Assembly (NCBI GenBank): GCA_040218815.1
Contig: JAVJQS010000008.1
Span: 186,001-250,000, forward strand
Direction of reading: 5' to 3'
Source: JAVJQS01 sp040218815
Lineage (GTDB): Bacteria; Bacteroidota; Bacteroidia; Flavobacteriales_E; Vicingaceae
Length of the DNA stretch: 64,000 bases
Of this stretch, positions 51,782-59,841 are shown piece after piece. Position 1 is the stretch's first letter. Each line of letters starts with the position of its first letter. The notes under the pieces are model-generated. The model did no database searches. It saw only the letters and a program-made list of their open reading frames with translations, and was not told where the DNA came from. Both the position numbers and the translations under genes were made by a program.

Positions 51782-52498
51782 ATGAAAAAGGTATTGGCAG
51801 TATTTCTTATAATATTAAGCATTGCTTTTACACGGGATAATTCACCACATATTGATCATAGTTCTTGGAACGAATTACTAGCTGTAAATGTAAGTGATAA
51901 TGGTAGAGTTGATTATAATGGGTTTAAAGAAGCAAGTGATAAACTAAAAATCTACACTAATAAGTTAAGTAAGAACCCTCCAACAAACGATTGGTCTAAA
52001 TCAGAAGCAATGGCTTACTGGATTAATGCTTACAATGCCTTTACAGTAAGTTTAATTTTAAAAAACTATCCCTTAAACTCTATAATGGATATAAATGATG
52101 GTAAGGCTTGGGATTTAAAATTTATCCAGATTGGTGGTAAGAACTATTCACTCAATAACATTGAACATGATATATTGAGGGTAAAGTATCCAGACCCACG
52201 AATTCATTTTGCTGTTAATTGTGCAGCTCAATCTTGCCCTAAGTTAAACAATGAAGCTTTTACAGCAGAGAACTTAGAGTTGAGCCTTAGCAGACTGGCA
52301 AATGAATTTATAAATAATGACTCAAAGAATAAGTTGTCAGGTAATCCAATAAAAGTATCTAAGTTATTCGACTGGTACAAAGAAGACTTTACAAAAAAGG
52401 GGACTGTAATCGACTACATTAATAAGTACTCTAAGACAAAAGTGGCAGCATCAACAAAAGTTGATTTTATGGAGTATAATTGGGATCTAAACAACTAA
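51782..52498 (+). CDS. DUF547 domain secreted protein
   Basis: Protein of 239 residues with a short signal peptide (MKKVLAVFLIILSIAFT). The DUF547 pattern is clear: EAMAYWINAYNAFTVSLILKNYP and SLNNIEHDILRVKYPDPRIHFAVNCAAQSCPKL, with conserved His and Cys residues. Function of the family is unknown. An earlier GTG start at 51731 would place extra residues before the signal peptide, so the ATG at 51782 is preferred. It precedes the DUF2064 glycosyltransferase by three bases; DUF547 genes often accompany arsenosugar-type loci, to my knowledge, but a direct role is not shown. Confidence 0.86.
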   Translation: MKKVLAVFLIILSIAFTRDNSPHIDHSSWNELLAVNVSDNGRVDYNGFKEASDKLKIYTNKLSKNPPTNDWSKSEAMAYWINAYNAFTVSLILKNYPLNSIMDINDGKAWDLKFIQIGGKNYSLNNIEHDILRVKYPDPRIHFAVNCAAQSCPKLNNEAFTAENLELSLSRLANEFINNDSKNKLSGNPIKVSKLFDWYKEDFTKKGTVIDYINKYSKTKVAASTKVDFMEYNWDLNN

Positions 52499-52501
52499 TT
52501 A

Positions 52502-53110
52502 GTGCTAAATAAGCTGATTATTTTCATTAAAAATCCCATCTTAGGAACTGTAAAAACACGTTTAGCTGTTGCTATTGGAGACGAAATGGCCTTAAAGGTC
52601 TATAACAGACTATTGGAAAAATCACGAAATGAAACACAAGCGGTTTTAGCGGAGAGACATTTGTTTTATAGCAAAGAAATTAAAAACGATAATTGGTCAT
52701 CTAATTATTTTAAAAAACACCTTCAAGTTGAAGGTGATTTAGGAGAAAAGATGCGTACTGCTTTTGAAACAGTAATTGAGCCTAATTCTAAAACAATAAT
52801 TATAGGCAGTGATTGCTTTGACTTAACTTCTGAAATAATAGATGAAGCTTTCGAAGCGCTAGATAAAAATGACCTTGTGATTGGACCTGCAAATGATGGG
52901 GGGTATTACTTACTGGGCATGAAAAAATTAACACCAGAATTGTTTGAGTCTGTAGCATGGAGCACAGATGCAGTGCTTAGTGAAACCTTAAAAAGGGCAA
53001 AAGAACTTGAATTAAAAGTGAAATGCTTGCAAGAATTAATAGACATCGATAATATTGACGATCTTAAAAAATCTGGTTATTCGCCTAAAATTGAAAAGAT
53101 AAATGATTGA
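52502..53110 (+). CDS. DUF2064 glycosyltransferase (arsenosugar-associated, TIGR04282-type)
   Basis: Glycosyltransferase-A-fold protein of 202 residues: LIIFIKNPILGTVKTRLA opens the nucleotide-sugar site, followed by TIIIGSDCFDLTSEII (a DxD-like element) and DLVIGPANDGGYYLLGMK. This is the DUF2064 family, part of which is annotated as associated with ArsS arsenosugar genes. It starts at GTG (52502), three bases after the DUF547 stop, and overlaps the purine nucleoside phosphorylase gene by eight bases. The ArsS and AhpD-like genes follow 2-3 kb away, on the opposite strand. Confidence 0.85.
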   Translation: MLNKLIIFIKNPILGTVKTRLAVAIGDEMALKVYNRLLEKSRNETQAVLAERHLFYSKEIKNDNWSSNYFKKHLQVEGDLGEKMRTAFETVIEPNSKTIIIGSDCFDLTSEIIDEAFEALDKNDLVIGPANDGGYYLLGMKKLTPELFESVAWSTDAVLSETLKRAKELELKVKCLQELIDIDNIDDLKKSGYSPKIEKIND

Positions 53111-53915
53111 AAAAATAAATGCAGCAGCTGAATTCATCCGCTCAAAAGGAGTTGAGACTCCAATAGTTGGTATAGTACTAGGTACAGGCCTTGGAAACCT
53201 AGCATTACAAATTGATGCAGAGCAGATTATTGACTATGCTGATATTCCAAATTTCCCAGTTTCAACAGTTGAGTCGCATAGCGGAAAACTCATTTATGGA
53301 AATTTGAGTGGTAAAAAAGTACTGGCTATGCAAGGTAGATTTCACTATTATGAGGGCTATTCCGGTGAAGAAATTACATTTCCAATTCGAGTGATGAAAA
53401 GGCTTGGTATTGAAAAACTCTTAATTTCTAATGCAGCTGGAACAGTCAATCCGGCGTTCAAGAAAGGCACTTTAATGTTGATTGATGATCATATTAATAT
53501 GATTCCCGATAATCCGTTAAGAGGAAAAAATTTAGACGAATTAGGACCTCGTTTTCCAGATATGAGTGAACCTTACGATCGGGAATTGAACGGAATGCTA
53601 AAAGAAATTGCAAAGGAGTTTGAAGTCACACTACATGAAGGGGTCTACACTCCTGTTGCAGGACCTAATCTAGAAACACGTGCTGAATATAGATACATGC
53701 GTAAAATAGGCTCTGATGCAATTGGTATGTCTACTGCTCCAGAAGTTATTGTTGCCAATCATATGGGCTTACCTTGTTGTGCCATATCTGTATTAACTGA
53801 TGAATGCGATCCAGATAATTTAAAACCCGTTTCCATTGCCGAGATTCTAGAGATAGCAGGGAAGGCTGAGAAAAACTTGACAAAGTTATATGTAGAGCTG
53901 ATTAAAAGACTTTGA
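53103..53915 (+). CDS. Purine-nucleoside phosphorylase (trimeric type)
   Basis: Phosphorolysis of purine nucleosides to base and ribose-1-phosphate, 270 residues. Motifs: GIVLGTGLGNL, VESHSGKL, GRFHYYEGY, ISNAAGTVNPAF, YTPVAGPNLETRAEYRYMRKIGSDAIGMSTAPEV and the Asn/Glu base-binding region near ECDPDNLKP. It overlaps the DUF2064 gene by eight bases. In ordinary metabolism it is salvage. In this locus it could also act on a 5'-arsenical-deoxyadenosine made by ArsS; this is inference. Confidence 0.95.
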   Translation: MIEKINAAAEFIRSKGVETPIVGIVLGTGLGNLALQIDAEQIIDYADIPNFPVSTVESHSGKLIYGNLSGKKVLAMQGRFHYYEGYSGEEITFPIRVMKRLGIEKLLISNAAGTVNPAFKKGTLMLIDDHINMIPDNPLRGKNLDELGPRFPDMSEPYDRELNGMLKEIAKEFEVTLHEGVYTPVAGPNLETRAEYRYMRKIGSDAIGMSTAPEVIVANHMGLPCCAISVLTDECDPDNLKPVSIAEILEIAGKAEKNLTKLYVELIKRL

Positions 53916-53957
53916 GTAAAATAATTAAGATTTGCTAACCCAACTTTGAACAATTGC

Positions 53958-55007
53958 TTATTGGTAATAGTTAAAAATCAATTTCTCTACCGGCTTATTC
54001 TGCGGCGTAAACCCATTATTATTAACTCCACCAATGTTTTCATGGTTTGGAAACCATTTCCAGAGGAAACCTCCTGCGATATAACTTTCTTGCCAAAAAG
54101 TAGCATAAAAAGCTTCGTAGGCATTTTCTTGAGCTTTTATATTTACTCTTCCTTCTCGGTCAGCTTTCCAAGGTTTGTGCGTTGTATTATCTCTGCTGCG
54201 GTATCCGTATTCAGTAAAGAGAATTTTTTTGCCAAGTGAGTCTGATAATTTTTGAAGGGCTACTTTATAAGGTTCTAAAGCGGTTTTAAGTTCTGAAGTA
54301 CTAGCTGTTTTTGCTTCTAATAAAGGGAAATAGGCATCAACTCCAATTAGATCAAGCTTACTCCAGAAAGGCACTTTTAGGTACTCGTCCCAATTGCTAG
54401 CGTAACTTAACTTCCCAGAATATATTTTTCTAACTTTTTTAATCAAATCCAACCAGAAATCTGGACGTTGCTGAACAAATTGCTCCCATTCAGTTCCAAT
54501 ACAAAAGTGGGTTAGTTTTTTATCTTCAGCTAGTTTAGCATAGTGTAGAATGTAATTTTCATAGTTTTTTTCAAAGGCTACCCATTCTTCTTCAGTTGAG
54601 TAGGAATGTTTGCCTGTGTAAGCTCCATGGCTTTTCCAAACATGGGGTTTGAGCATTATTTGGTAGTCTTCTGCTTGAGCCAACTCAATCATTTGTTCAA
54701 TGCCTCCTGTTTTCTCTCCCCACCACTGCCATTTACTGTTATATAGCAGTTTTGTGCTATTTTCTTCTACAAAGGCGTAAGGCATAAAACTAAGAGCATT
54801 AGCTGCAATTATATGCTTTGGTTTTTCTATTTCGGCTTTTCCAACCTCAGTTGAAGGTGATACAAAGCTTACTCCATTTATCTTTTTTGAAAGATTAGTG
54901 GAGTCCTTGATAACACTATCCTTGGCTTTGTAGTCAGCATTAGAATTTGAACATTGAAATAGAAGAATAGAAAAAAGCGAAGCTAATCCAATGCAATAGA
55001 ATTTCAT
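53958..55007 (-). CDS. Glycoside hydrolase-like lipoprotein (GH113-type)
   Basis: Lipoprotein of 349 residues with a lipobox ending at Cys19 (SILLFQCSNSN). The (beta/alpha)8-barrel pattern is that of GH113-type mannanases: IMLKPHVWKSHGAYTG, FCIGTEWEQFVQQRPDFW with the likely acid/base Glu, LDLIGVDAYFPL, and ILFTEYGYRSRDN with the likely nucleophile Glu, and a C-terminal GGFLWKWFPNH. Substrate is not certain. It lies between the nucleoside phosphorylase gene and arsS, but nothing in its sequence links it to arsenosugars. Confidence 0.85.
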   Translation of the reverse strand: MKFYCIGLASLFSILLFQCSNSNADYKAKDSVIKDSTNLSKKINGVSFVSPSTEVGKAEIEKPKHIIAANALSFMPYAFVEENSTKLLYNSKWQWWGEKTGGIEQMIELAQAEDYQIMLKPHVWKSHGAYTGKHSYSTEEEWVAFEKNYENYILHYAKLAEDKKLTHFCIGTEWEQFVQQRPDFWLDLIKKVRKIYSGKLSYASNWDEYLKVPFWSKLDLIGVDAYFPLLEAKTASTSELKTALEPYKVALQKLSDSLGKKILFTEYGYRSRDNTTHKPWKADREGRVNIKAQENAYEAFYATFWQESYIAGGFLWKWFPNHENIGGVNNNGFTPQNKPVEKLIFNYYQ

Positions 55008-55038
55008 TCCTCTAAATTACATTAGAAAATAGACTTCG

Positions 55039-56088
55039 TTAAATTAAACTTCCCTGGCAAGAAGATCCTGTTCCTGCTGTGCATCCATAACAATGCTGAT
55101 TGACAATAATTTCTCGGTTACTCAACTCTTTGCTATCAAAATCATTAATGTGTTGAGATTTTGGTGCATCTACTCTTAGCGCTAGCATTTGGTTAAAATC
55201 ACAATCATATAAATAACCATCCCAGTCAACAGATATCGTATTTCTGCACATTAAACCATCTAAGGTAGAAGGGTTAAATGATTCTACTAATTTTTCCATG
55301 TACTCATCATAGTTATCACTTGCCAAGAGATAATCCAAAAATCGGCTAATCGGAAGGTTTGTAATGGTGTACAAGGAGTTGAAATCAATGTTAAAGTCAG
55401 TCTTTAGTTTTCGTTTATATTCGGCCTCAAGTTCTAGCTGATTGCCTGGCAAGAATGCCCCAACTGGATTGTAAACCAAGTCCAATTGTAAATTGGTTCC
55501 TTCTTGCGCATACCCAACCTCGTTTAGCATTATTAATGCTTGGATGGACTTATCAAAGACTCCTTCTCCTCTTTGAGCATCTGTTCTTTTCTTTTCATAA
55601 AAAGGAAGAGAAGAAATAAGATGTACATTGTGCTTTTTGAAAAACTCTGGAAGGTCTTTGAACTTTTTATTCGCTAGAATAATGGTCAAATTCGACCGCA
55701 CAATGATTTCTTTAACACCAATTTTTGAAGCCTCTTCAACAAACCATCTAAAATGAGGATTCATTTCAGGTGCACCCCCAGTAAGATCAATAGTCGGGAT
55801 ATTATTTTCTTGTAGTATTTCTAAGCATTTTTCTAAATACTCTTTGCTCATAATTTCCTTCCGATCAGGGCCAGCATCCACATGGCAATGTTTACAAACT
55901 TGATTGCACATATAGCCTAAGTTAATTTGTAAGATCTCAATGGTGCTTGGTTTTAAAGTAGCTTGACCAGCTTTAGAAATATTGTCTTTAAATGGAGTTA
56001 ATTCGCCTTGGAACAGTTCGCCGTTTAGAATTTCCAGTTGCTTTTGAGTTTTTGATAGAATGTTGCTTCTGGCTTTGAGTGATTTCAA
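55039..56088 (-). CDS. arsS: Arsenosugar biosynthesis radical SAM protein ArsS
   Basis: Radical SAM enzyme of 349 residues, ArsS/DUF3641 family. The cluster motif is CNQVCKHC (Cys61, Cys65, Cys68) in LGYMCNQVCKHCHVDAGPDR. Also typical are TIDLTGGAPEMNPHFRWF, the LQLDLVYNPVGAFLPGNQ segment and the C-terminal CYGCTAGTGSSCQGS, which should hold a second iron-sulfur cluster. ArsS is proposed to transfer the 5'-deoxyadenosyl group to dimethylarsenite, making the first arsenosugar precursor. The AhpD-like gene precedes it on the same strand by about 50 bases. An ArsM arsenite methyltransferase is not in the window. Confidence 0.92.
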   Translation of the reverse strand: MKSLKARSNILSKTQKQLEILNGELFQGELTPFKDNISKAGQATLKPSTIEILQINLGYMCNQVCKHCHVDAGPDRKEIMSKEYLEKCLEILQENNIPTIDLTGGAPEMNPHFRWFVEEASKIGVKEIIVRSNLTIILANKKFKDLPEFFKKHNVHLISSLPFYEKKRTDAQRGEGVFDKSIQALIMLNEVGYAQEGTNLQLDLVYNPVGAFLPGNQLELEAEYKRKLKTDFNIDFNSLYTITNLPISRFLDYLLASDNYDEYMEKLVESFNPSTLDGLMCRNTISVDWDGYLYDCDFNQMLALRVDAPKSQHINDFDSKELSNREIIVNQHCYGCTAGTGSSCQGSLI

Positions 56089-56137
56089 TAGGAAAGGGTT
56101 TTTGTGTTTAATTTATTTTAGTTTATTAGATATTAGA

Positions 56138-56479
56138 TTACATTGATAACTTCTTAGCTTTATTCATCATTTGCACACCATGAACCATAGATGCTCCCCC
56201 ACGAATTGCAGCTGAAACATGTACAGCTTCCATCATCATTGCTTCTGAAGCTCCTTTTTTCATAGACTCTTCTGTGTATGCATCAATGCAATATGGACAT
56301 TGAACTGCATGTGCAACACCCAATGCAATCAGTGATTTTTCTCTTTCACTTAATGCGCCTGCTTTAAAAACATCTCCGTACCAATCGAAAAACTTTTCAG
56401 CTAATTTGGGCTCAAATTCAGAGATTTGACTAAACTTTTTTAAGTCACTTGGGTTATAGTATGATTGATCTTTGTTCAT
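56138..56479 (-). CDS. AhpD-like protein associated with arsS (carboxymuconolactone decarboxylase family)
   Basis: Small peroxidase-like protein of 113 residues with the AhpD/CMD fold. The redox pair is CPYC (Cys61, Cys64) in HAVQCPYCIDAYTEESMKKGAS; the His that follows the second Cys in AhpD is replaced by Tyr. The subgroup found beside ArsS is annotated as an arsenosugar-biosynthesis peroxidase-like protein. It is the first gene of the unit that includes arsS. It may reduce or protect the arsenic intermediate, though this is not known. Confidence 0.88.
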   Translation of the reverse strand: MNKDQSYYNPSDLKKFSQISEFEPKLAEKFFDWYGDVFKAGALSEREKSLIALGVAHAVQCPYCIDAYTEESMKKGASEAMMMEAVHVSAAIRGGASMVHGVQMMNKAKKLSM

Positions 56480-56671
56480 GATTAAGTTGCTTTAAATGAA
56501 AAATACGTTAAAAACTTAAAAGTAGTTTTTTCTTTGAAGCATAGACTTCGATTTTAAAATAAAGTTTATAATTGTCTTGAACAATGCTTTCGAAGGTTTT
56601 GTTAAATGCCTAATACTATTTTTTTAATCTTTTAATCCACGTAGTAACTTTTAACAAAATATTAAATTCAT

Positions 56672-57268
56672 ATGAAAAAACTAATACTATATCTATCAAT
56701 TATTACTTTCACTTCGAGTGGATTTGCGGCTATTGATACGGTTACAAACTTTGGTAATACATTTACTCCAGCCAGTATAACTATAGCAGTTGGCGACACC
56801 GTATTTTGGGATATTTCTTTGAGTCATAATGTAGTTGAGGTTGATTCTGCCACTTATGCGTCCAACGGGACTACTTCAAATGGTGGCTATACCCTTCCCT
56901 TTGGCGGTGGAAGCCAAGAATTTAATACAGAAGGTACATATTATTATGTATGTACTCCGCATGCTTCTATAGGTATGAAAGGAATTATTAGAGTTGTACC
57001 AAATTCAACTTCTATTTCTGAGGAGAAATTGGCTTCTCAATTCTCGTTTTATCCCAATCCTGCTAAGGAGCAGTTGACCATTGAAATTCCACTCAATAAA
57101 GACTTTGAGTTATTGGAAATTACTAACGAGTTGGGTCAGGTGGTTTACTCCAATCAAATTACTTCAAAAAAGGTGACAGTTGACTTAAGCCAGTTTTCTC
57201 AAGGCATTTACCTTGTTAACTTGAGAAGTGGTGATGCCATTTTAACTCGAAAGTTGATTGTAGAATAA
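56672..57268 (+). CDS. Secreted cupredoxin with T9SS sorting domain
   Basis: Secreted copper protein of 198 residues. After the signal peptide (MKKLILYLSIITFTSSGFAA) is a plastocyanin/azurin-like domain with a full type-1 copper set: His52 (SHNVVEV), Cys94, His97 and Met102 in YYVCTPHASIGMKGII. The C-terminal part (about 118-198) is a type-A T9SS sorting domain (FSFYPNPAKEQLTIEI ... GIYLVNLRSGDAILTRKLIVE), so it is exported and likely bound to the cell surface or released. It may carry electrons or bind copper outside the cell. It stands alone with its own terminator. Confidence 0.9.
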   Translation: MKKLILYLSIITFTSSGFAAIDTVTNFGNTFTPASITIAVGDTVFWDISLSHNVVEVDSATYASNGTTSNGGYTLPFGGGSQEFNTEGTYYYVCTPHASIGMKGIIRVVPNSTSISEEKLASQFSFYPNPAKEQLTIEIPLNKDFELLEITNELGQVVYSNQITSKKVTVDLSQFSQGIYLVNLRSGDAILTRKLIVE

Positions 57269-57288
57269 GGCAGCTATTTATAAAACCT

Positions 57289-57322
57289 TAAAGGGACTGC
57301 AATTTTGCTAGTCCCTTTTTTT
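57289..57322 (+). terminator. Intrinsic terminator after the cupredoxin gene
   Basis: Stem AAAGGGACT / AGTCCCTTT with inner GCAA/TTGC pairs, closed by a run of seven T. It lies about 20 bases after the cupredoxin stop. Confidence 0.85.
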
Positions 57323-57404
57323 ATGATTACTCTATTATTTAGAAATTCTTCATTTTGCAAACTAAGCGACCTTCGATTTGTTATGCAGAGTGTAACAGAT
57401 TGGT

Positions 57405-57412
57405 TAACTTTG
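57405..57412 (+). promoter_or_regulatory. -7 promoter box of the bacilliredoxin gene
   Basis: TAACTTTG, a perfect TAnnTTTG match, 37 bases before the ATG at 57450. A TTTG at 57377-57380 lies 24 bases upstream, longer than the usual spacing. Confidence 0.5.
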
Positions 57413-57449
57413 ACCTTTCAAAATTTAAATAACAAAAACAATATAGATT

Positions 57450-57863
57450 ATGTATCCAGCAGAAATGGTAGCCCCAATGAAAGAAGAATTAACTTCAGTG
57501 GGTTTTGACGAATTAAAAACAGCTGATGAAGTTGATGCCGCTTTGGCAAAAGATAATGGAACTGTTTTGGTGATGGTAAATTCGGTGTGTGGTTGTGCTG
57601 CAGCCAATGCTAGACCAGCAGTAACTATGGCATCAAAACATAATAAAACGCCTCAAAAAATGACGACTGTTTTTGCAGGTGTAGACCAAGAAGCAGTTGC
57701 ACAAGCAAGGAAGCACATGTTGCCTTACCCTCCATCTTCTCCATCTATCGCATTATTTAAAGATGGAAAGTTGGTGCACTTTATAGAAAGACATCACATT
57801 GAAGGCAGGCCTGCAGAAATGATTGCAGAAAACCTTACCGGTGCTTTTGATGAGTATTGTTAG
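57450..57863 (+). CDS. Bacilliredoxin-like protein (BrxA/BrxB family)
   Basis: Thiol-disulfide protein of 137 residues, YphP/YqiW family. The unusual active-site CGC (Cys47, Cys49) in VNSVCGCAAANARPA is diagnostic; downstream are VFAGVDQEAVAQARKHM and ERHHIEGRPAEMIAENL. In Bacillus these remove bacillithiol from proteins. Many Bacteroidota also make bacillithiol, so the same role is likely. It has its own promoter box and terminator. Confidence 0.93.
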   Translation: MYPAEMVAPMKEELTSVGFDELKTADEVDAALAKDNGTVLVMVNSVCGCAAANARPAVTMASKHNKTPQKMTTVFAGVDQEAVAQARKHMLPYPPSSPSIALFKDGKLVHFIERHHIEGRPAEMIAENLTGAFDEYC

Positions 57864-57881
57864 TGACAATCAAAAATTACA

Positions 57882-57913
57882 GAAAAGGGAGGGCAGTGCT
57901 TTCCCTTTTTTTT
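57882..57913 (+). terminator. Intrinsic terminator after the bacilliredoxin gene
   Basis: An AAAAGGGA / TCCCTTTT stem with a short GC-rich loop is followed by a run of eight T. It lies about 20 bases after the gene. Confidence 0.8.
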
Positions 57914-58001
57914 GTACTAGGTTTAAGTGAAAATCAATTATTTGTTTTAAATAACTAGATTAGCTATTCAGATGTTCTGATTTTCAGTCAAACTAAAACC
58001 A

Positions 58002-58658
58002 ATGAAAAGTCTACTCGCATTTTTAATTTTACTCACATCAATTCCATTGATAGCACAAAACCATTTCATAGGGGTACAGGGTGGAGCTGCATGGACAGAT
58101 GTAAACGGTGAAAATTTTATTCCTGATAATTATGCAAGAAAAGGGCTTATGACAGGATTAAAATATGAGTATCAATTTAAGAATAATCTTCAATTGGGCT
58201 TAGATGTGTTATACAATCAAAAGGGATTTAAGAGTGATATTTTGTTTACTGATAACAATGGCGTAGCAATTAGCAAAGGTGAAATTGATTTTAAATTTGA
58301 CTACCTATCGCTGCCAATAAAAGCTGGGTATACAATTGGAAACGATTTTAAAGGGTTTTTCAATGTTGCAGCAGTACCATCATTTTTATTGAGATCAGAA
58401 ATTGAAAATTCTTTATTTGATGCCAATAATAACTTGGAAGATATATCGGATAAGTTTACAAAGTTTGATCTAGCTGGAATGCTTGAGCTTGGCGGAAGCT
58501 ATAGTTTGAGAGAACAAATTTTACTATTTATGGCATTTAATTATCAGTATAGTTTTACTTCTTATACAAGTGACGATGAGTTTTTTCCTGTTTCAGAAGC
58601 CTATCATTATGGATTTACTGCAGCTATTGGAATCAAATACAAGTTTATAAAGGAGTAG
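58002..58658 (+). CDS. Outer-membrane beta-barrel protein (PorT-like family)
   Basis: Secreted protein of 218 residues with signal peptide (MKSLLAFLILLTSIPLIAQ). The rest is alternating beta strands with a Gly-rich opening (HFIGVQGGAAWTDV), repeated Tyr/Phe-rich strands (LKYEYQFKNNLQLGLDVLYNQKG, FDYLSLPIKAGYTIG) and a C-terminal AAIGIKYKFIKE, as in the PorT/OMP_b-brl_2 family. An eight-strand barrel is likely. It is not T9SS PorT itself as far as I can tell; function unknown. Confidence 0.85.
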   Translation: MKSLLAFLILLTSIPLIAQNHFIGVQGGAAWTDVNGENFIPDNYARKGLMTGLKYEYQFKNNLQLGLDVLYNQKGFKSDILFTDNNGVAISKGEIDFKFDYLSLPIKAGYTIGNDFKGFFNVAAVPSFLLRSEIENSLFDANNNLEDISDKFTKFDLAGMLELGGSYSLREQILLFMAFNYQYSFTSYTSDDEFFPVSEAYHYGFTAAIGIKYKFIKE

Positions 58659-58766
58659 TTTGTTCACAATTTAAATTTCTAGAGCAGTTAAAAAATAGAA
58701 AAGACCTAGCTTTGGCTTACTTCAATTTATTTTGATAAATGAAGCCATATTTTTTAACTACTACTC

Positions 58767-58797
58767 TTGCCTAGAATAAAAAATAATTCTAACTTCG
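58767..58797 (+). promoter_or_regulatory. Promoter of rplM-rpsI
   Basis: TTG at 58767-58769, 20 bases, then TAACTTCG at 58790-58797, one mismatch from TAnnTTTG. Predicted start of transcription near 58804. The leader holds a small CCC...GGG hairpin at 58801-58815. Confidence 0.55.
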
Positions 58798-58851
58798 CAG
58801 CCCGAAATTTTTGGGATAGAGAACGATACAAACAGTAAAAGCAAGGAAACC

Positions 58852-59307
58852 GTGGATACCTTAAGTTATAAAACCATTTCAGCCAATAAATCCAATGTTG
58901 ATAAACAATGGGTTTTAGTAGACGCAGAAAACGAAACCTTAGGTCGATTGTCATCAAAAGTGGCAAAAATGATTAGAGGAAAGCATAAAACCAATTTTAC
59001 ACCGCATGTTGATTGTGGAGACAATGTAATTGTAGTCAATGCGGAAAAAATTCGATTAACAGGAAATAAAATGGCTGAGAAGACCTACATTTCTTACAGT
59101 GAATACCCCGGTGGACAAAAATCGATTACTGCAGAGGAGTTGATGAAGAAGAAGCCTATTGCATTGGTTGAAAGAGCAGTAAAAGGTATGTTGCCAAAAA
59201 ATAGATTGGGTCGTGCATTGTTCAAGAACTTGCACGTAGTAGAAGGTTCAGAACACAAATTCGGAGCACAAAAGCCAAAAGAAATAAAATTGAATACAAT
59301 TAAATAA
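58852..59307 (+). CDS. rplM: 50S ribosomal protein L13
   Basis: Large-subunit protein, 151 residues. The start is GTG (58852), supported by the family-typical opening DTLSYKTISANKSNVDKQWVLVDAENETLGRLSSKVAK. The later RGKHKTNFTPHVDCGDNVIVVNAEKI and AVKGMLPKNRLGRALFKNLHV are standard. rpsI follows after two bases, giving the usual L13-S9 pair. Confidence 0.97.
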   Translation: MDTLSYKTISANKSNVDKQWVLVDAENETLGRLSSKVAKMIRGKHKTNFTPHVDCGDNVIVVNAEKIRLTGNKMAEKTYISYSEYPGGQKSITAEELMKKKPIALVERAVKGMLPKNRLGRALFKNLHVVEGSEHKFGAQKPKEIKLNTIK

Positions 59308-59309
59308 AT

Positions 59310-59696
59310 ATGGACGTAGTTAACACCCTAGGACGACGAAAAAAATCCATTGCAAGAATTTACCTATCTAAAGGTAAAGGAAATGTAACCGTTAACGGCA
59401 AGGATTTTAAGGAATATTTTCCAACAGTTGCACTGCAATACAGAATTAATCAGCCGTTTACCTTAACTGAAAATGAAGGTAAATACGATGTTAAAGCTAA
59501 TGTTTCTGGTGGCGGAATTACCGGTCAAGCAGAAGCAATTCGTTTGGCTATGTCTAGAGCCTTTGTTGAGATTGACGCTGATTACAAGCCAAGTTTGAAA
59601 GCTGAAGGCTTGATGACGAGAGATCCAAGAATGGTAGAAAGAAAGAAACCAGGTCAGAAAAAAGCAAGAAAGAAATTCCAATTCAGCAAGCGTTAA
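59310..59696 (+). CDS. rpsI: 30S ribosomal protein S9
   Basis: Small-subunit protein, 128 residues, ending in the decoding-site tail KKARKKFQFSKR. The body has LGRRKKSIARIYLSKGKGNVTVNGKDFKEYFP and SGGGITGQAEAIRLAMSRA. It is two bases after rplM and is followed by a structured leader and rpsB. Confidence 0.97.
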   Translation: MDVVNTLGRRKKSIARIYLSKGKGNVTVNGKDFKEYFPTVALQYRINQPFTLTENEGKYDVKANVSGGGITGQAEAIRLAMSRAFVEIDADYKPSLKAEGLMTRDPRMVERKKPGQKKARKKFQFSKR

Positions 59697-59714
59697 TTAT
59701 TCGCTGCATGTTGG

Positions 59715-59816
59715 GTTTAATCAAAATATTAAACAAGAATTTAAGCATTACCTGCGGGTGTGTTTAGTATCAAAATTGCAGAGACTGAAGAGATTCGCTA
59801 CTCTGCAATTGTTTTT
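59715..59816 (+). promoter_or_regulatory. Structured rpsI-rpsB leader with candidate terminator/attenuator
   Basis: Two inverted repeats lie in the 145-base gap. GTTTAAT (59715-59721) pairs with ATTAAAC (59728-59734). AATTGCAGAG (59774-59783) pairs perfectly with CTCTGCAATT (59801-59810), followed by GTTTTTT. The second has terminator form, yet rpsB starts 25 bases later, so it could be an attenuator or protein-binding leader controlling rpsB-tsf, or simply the rpsI terminator. Confidence 0.5.
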
Positions 59817-59841
59817 TAATCGAATGTAAACACAAAAAAAA

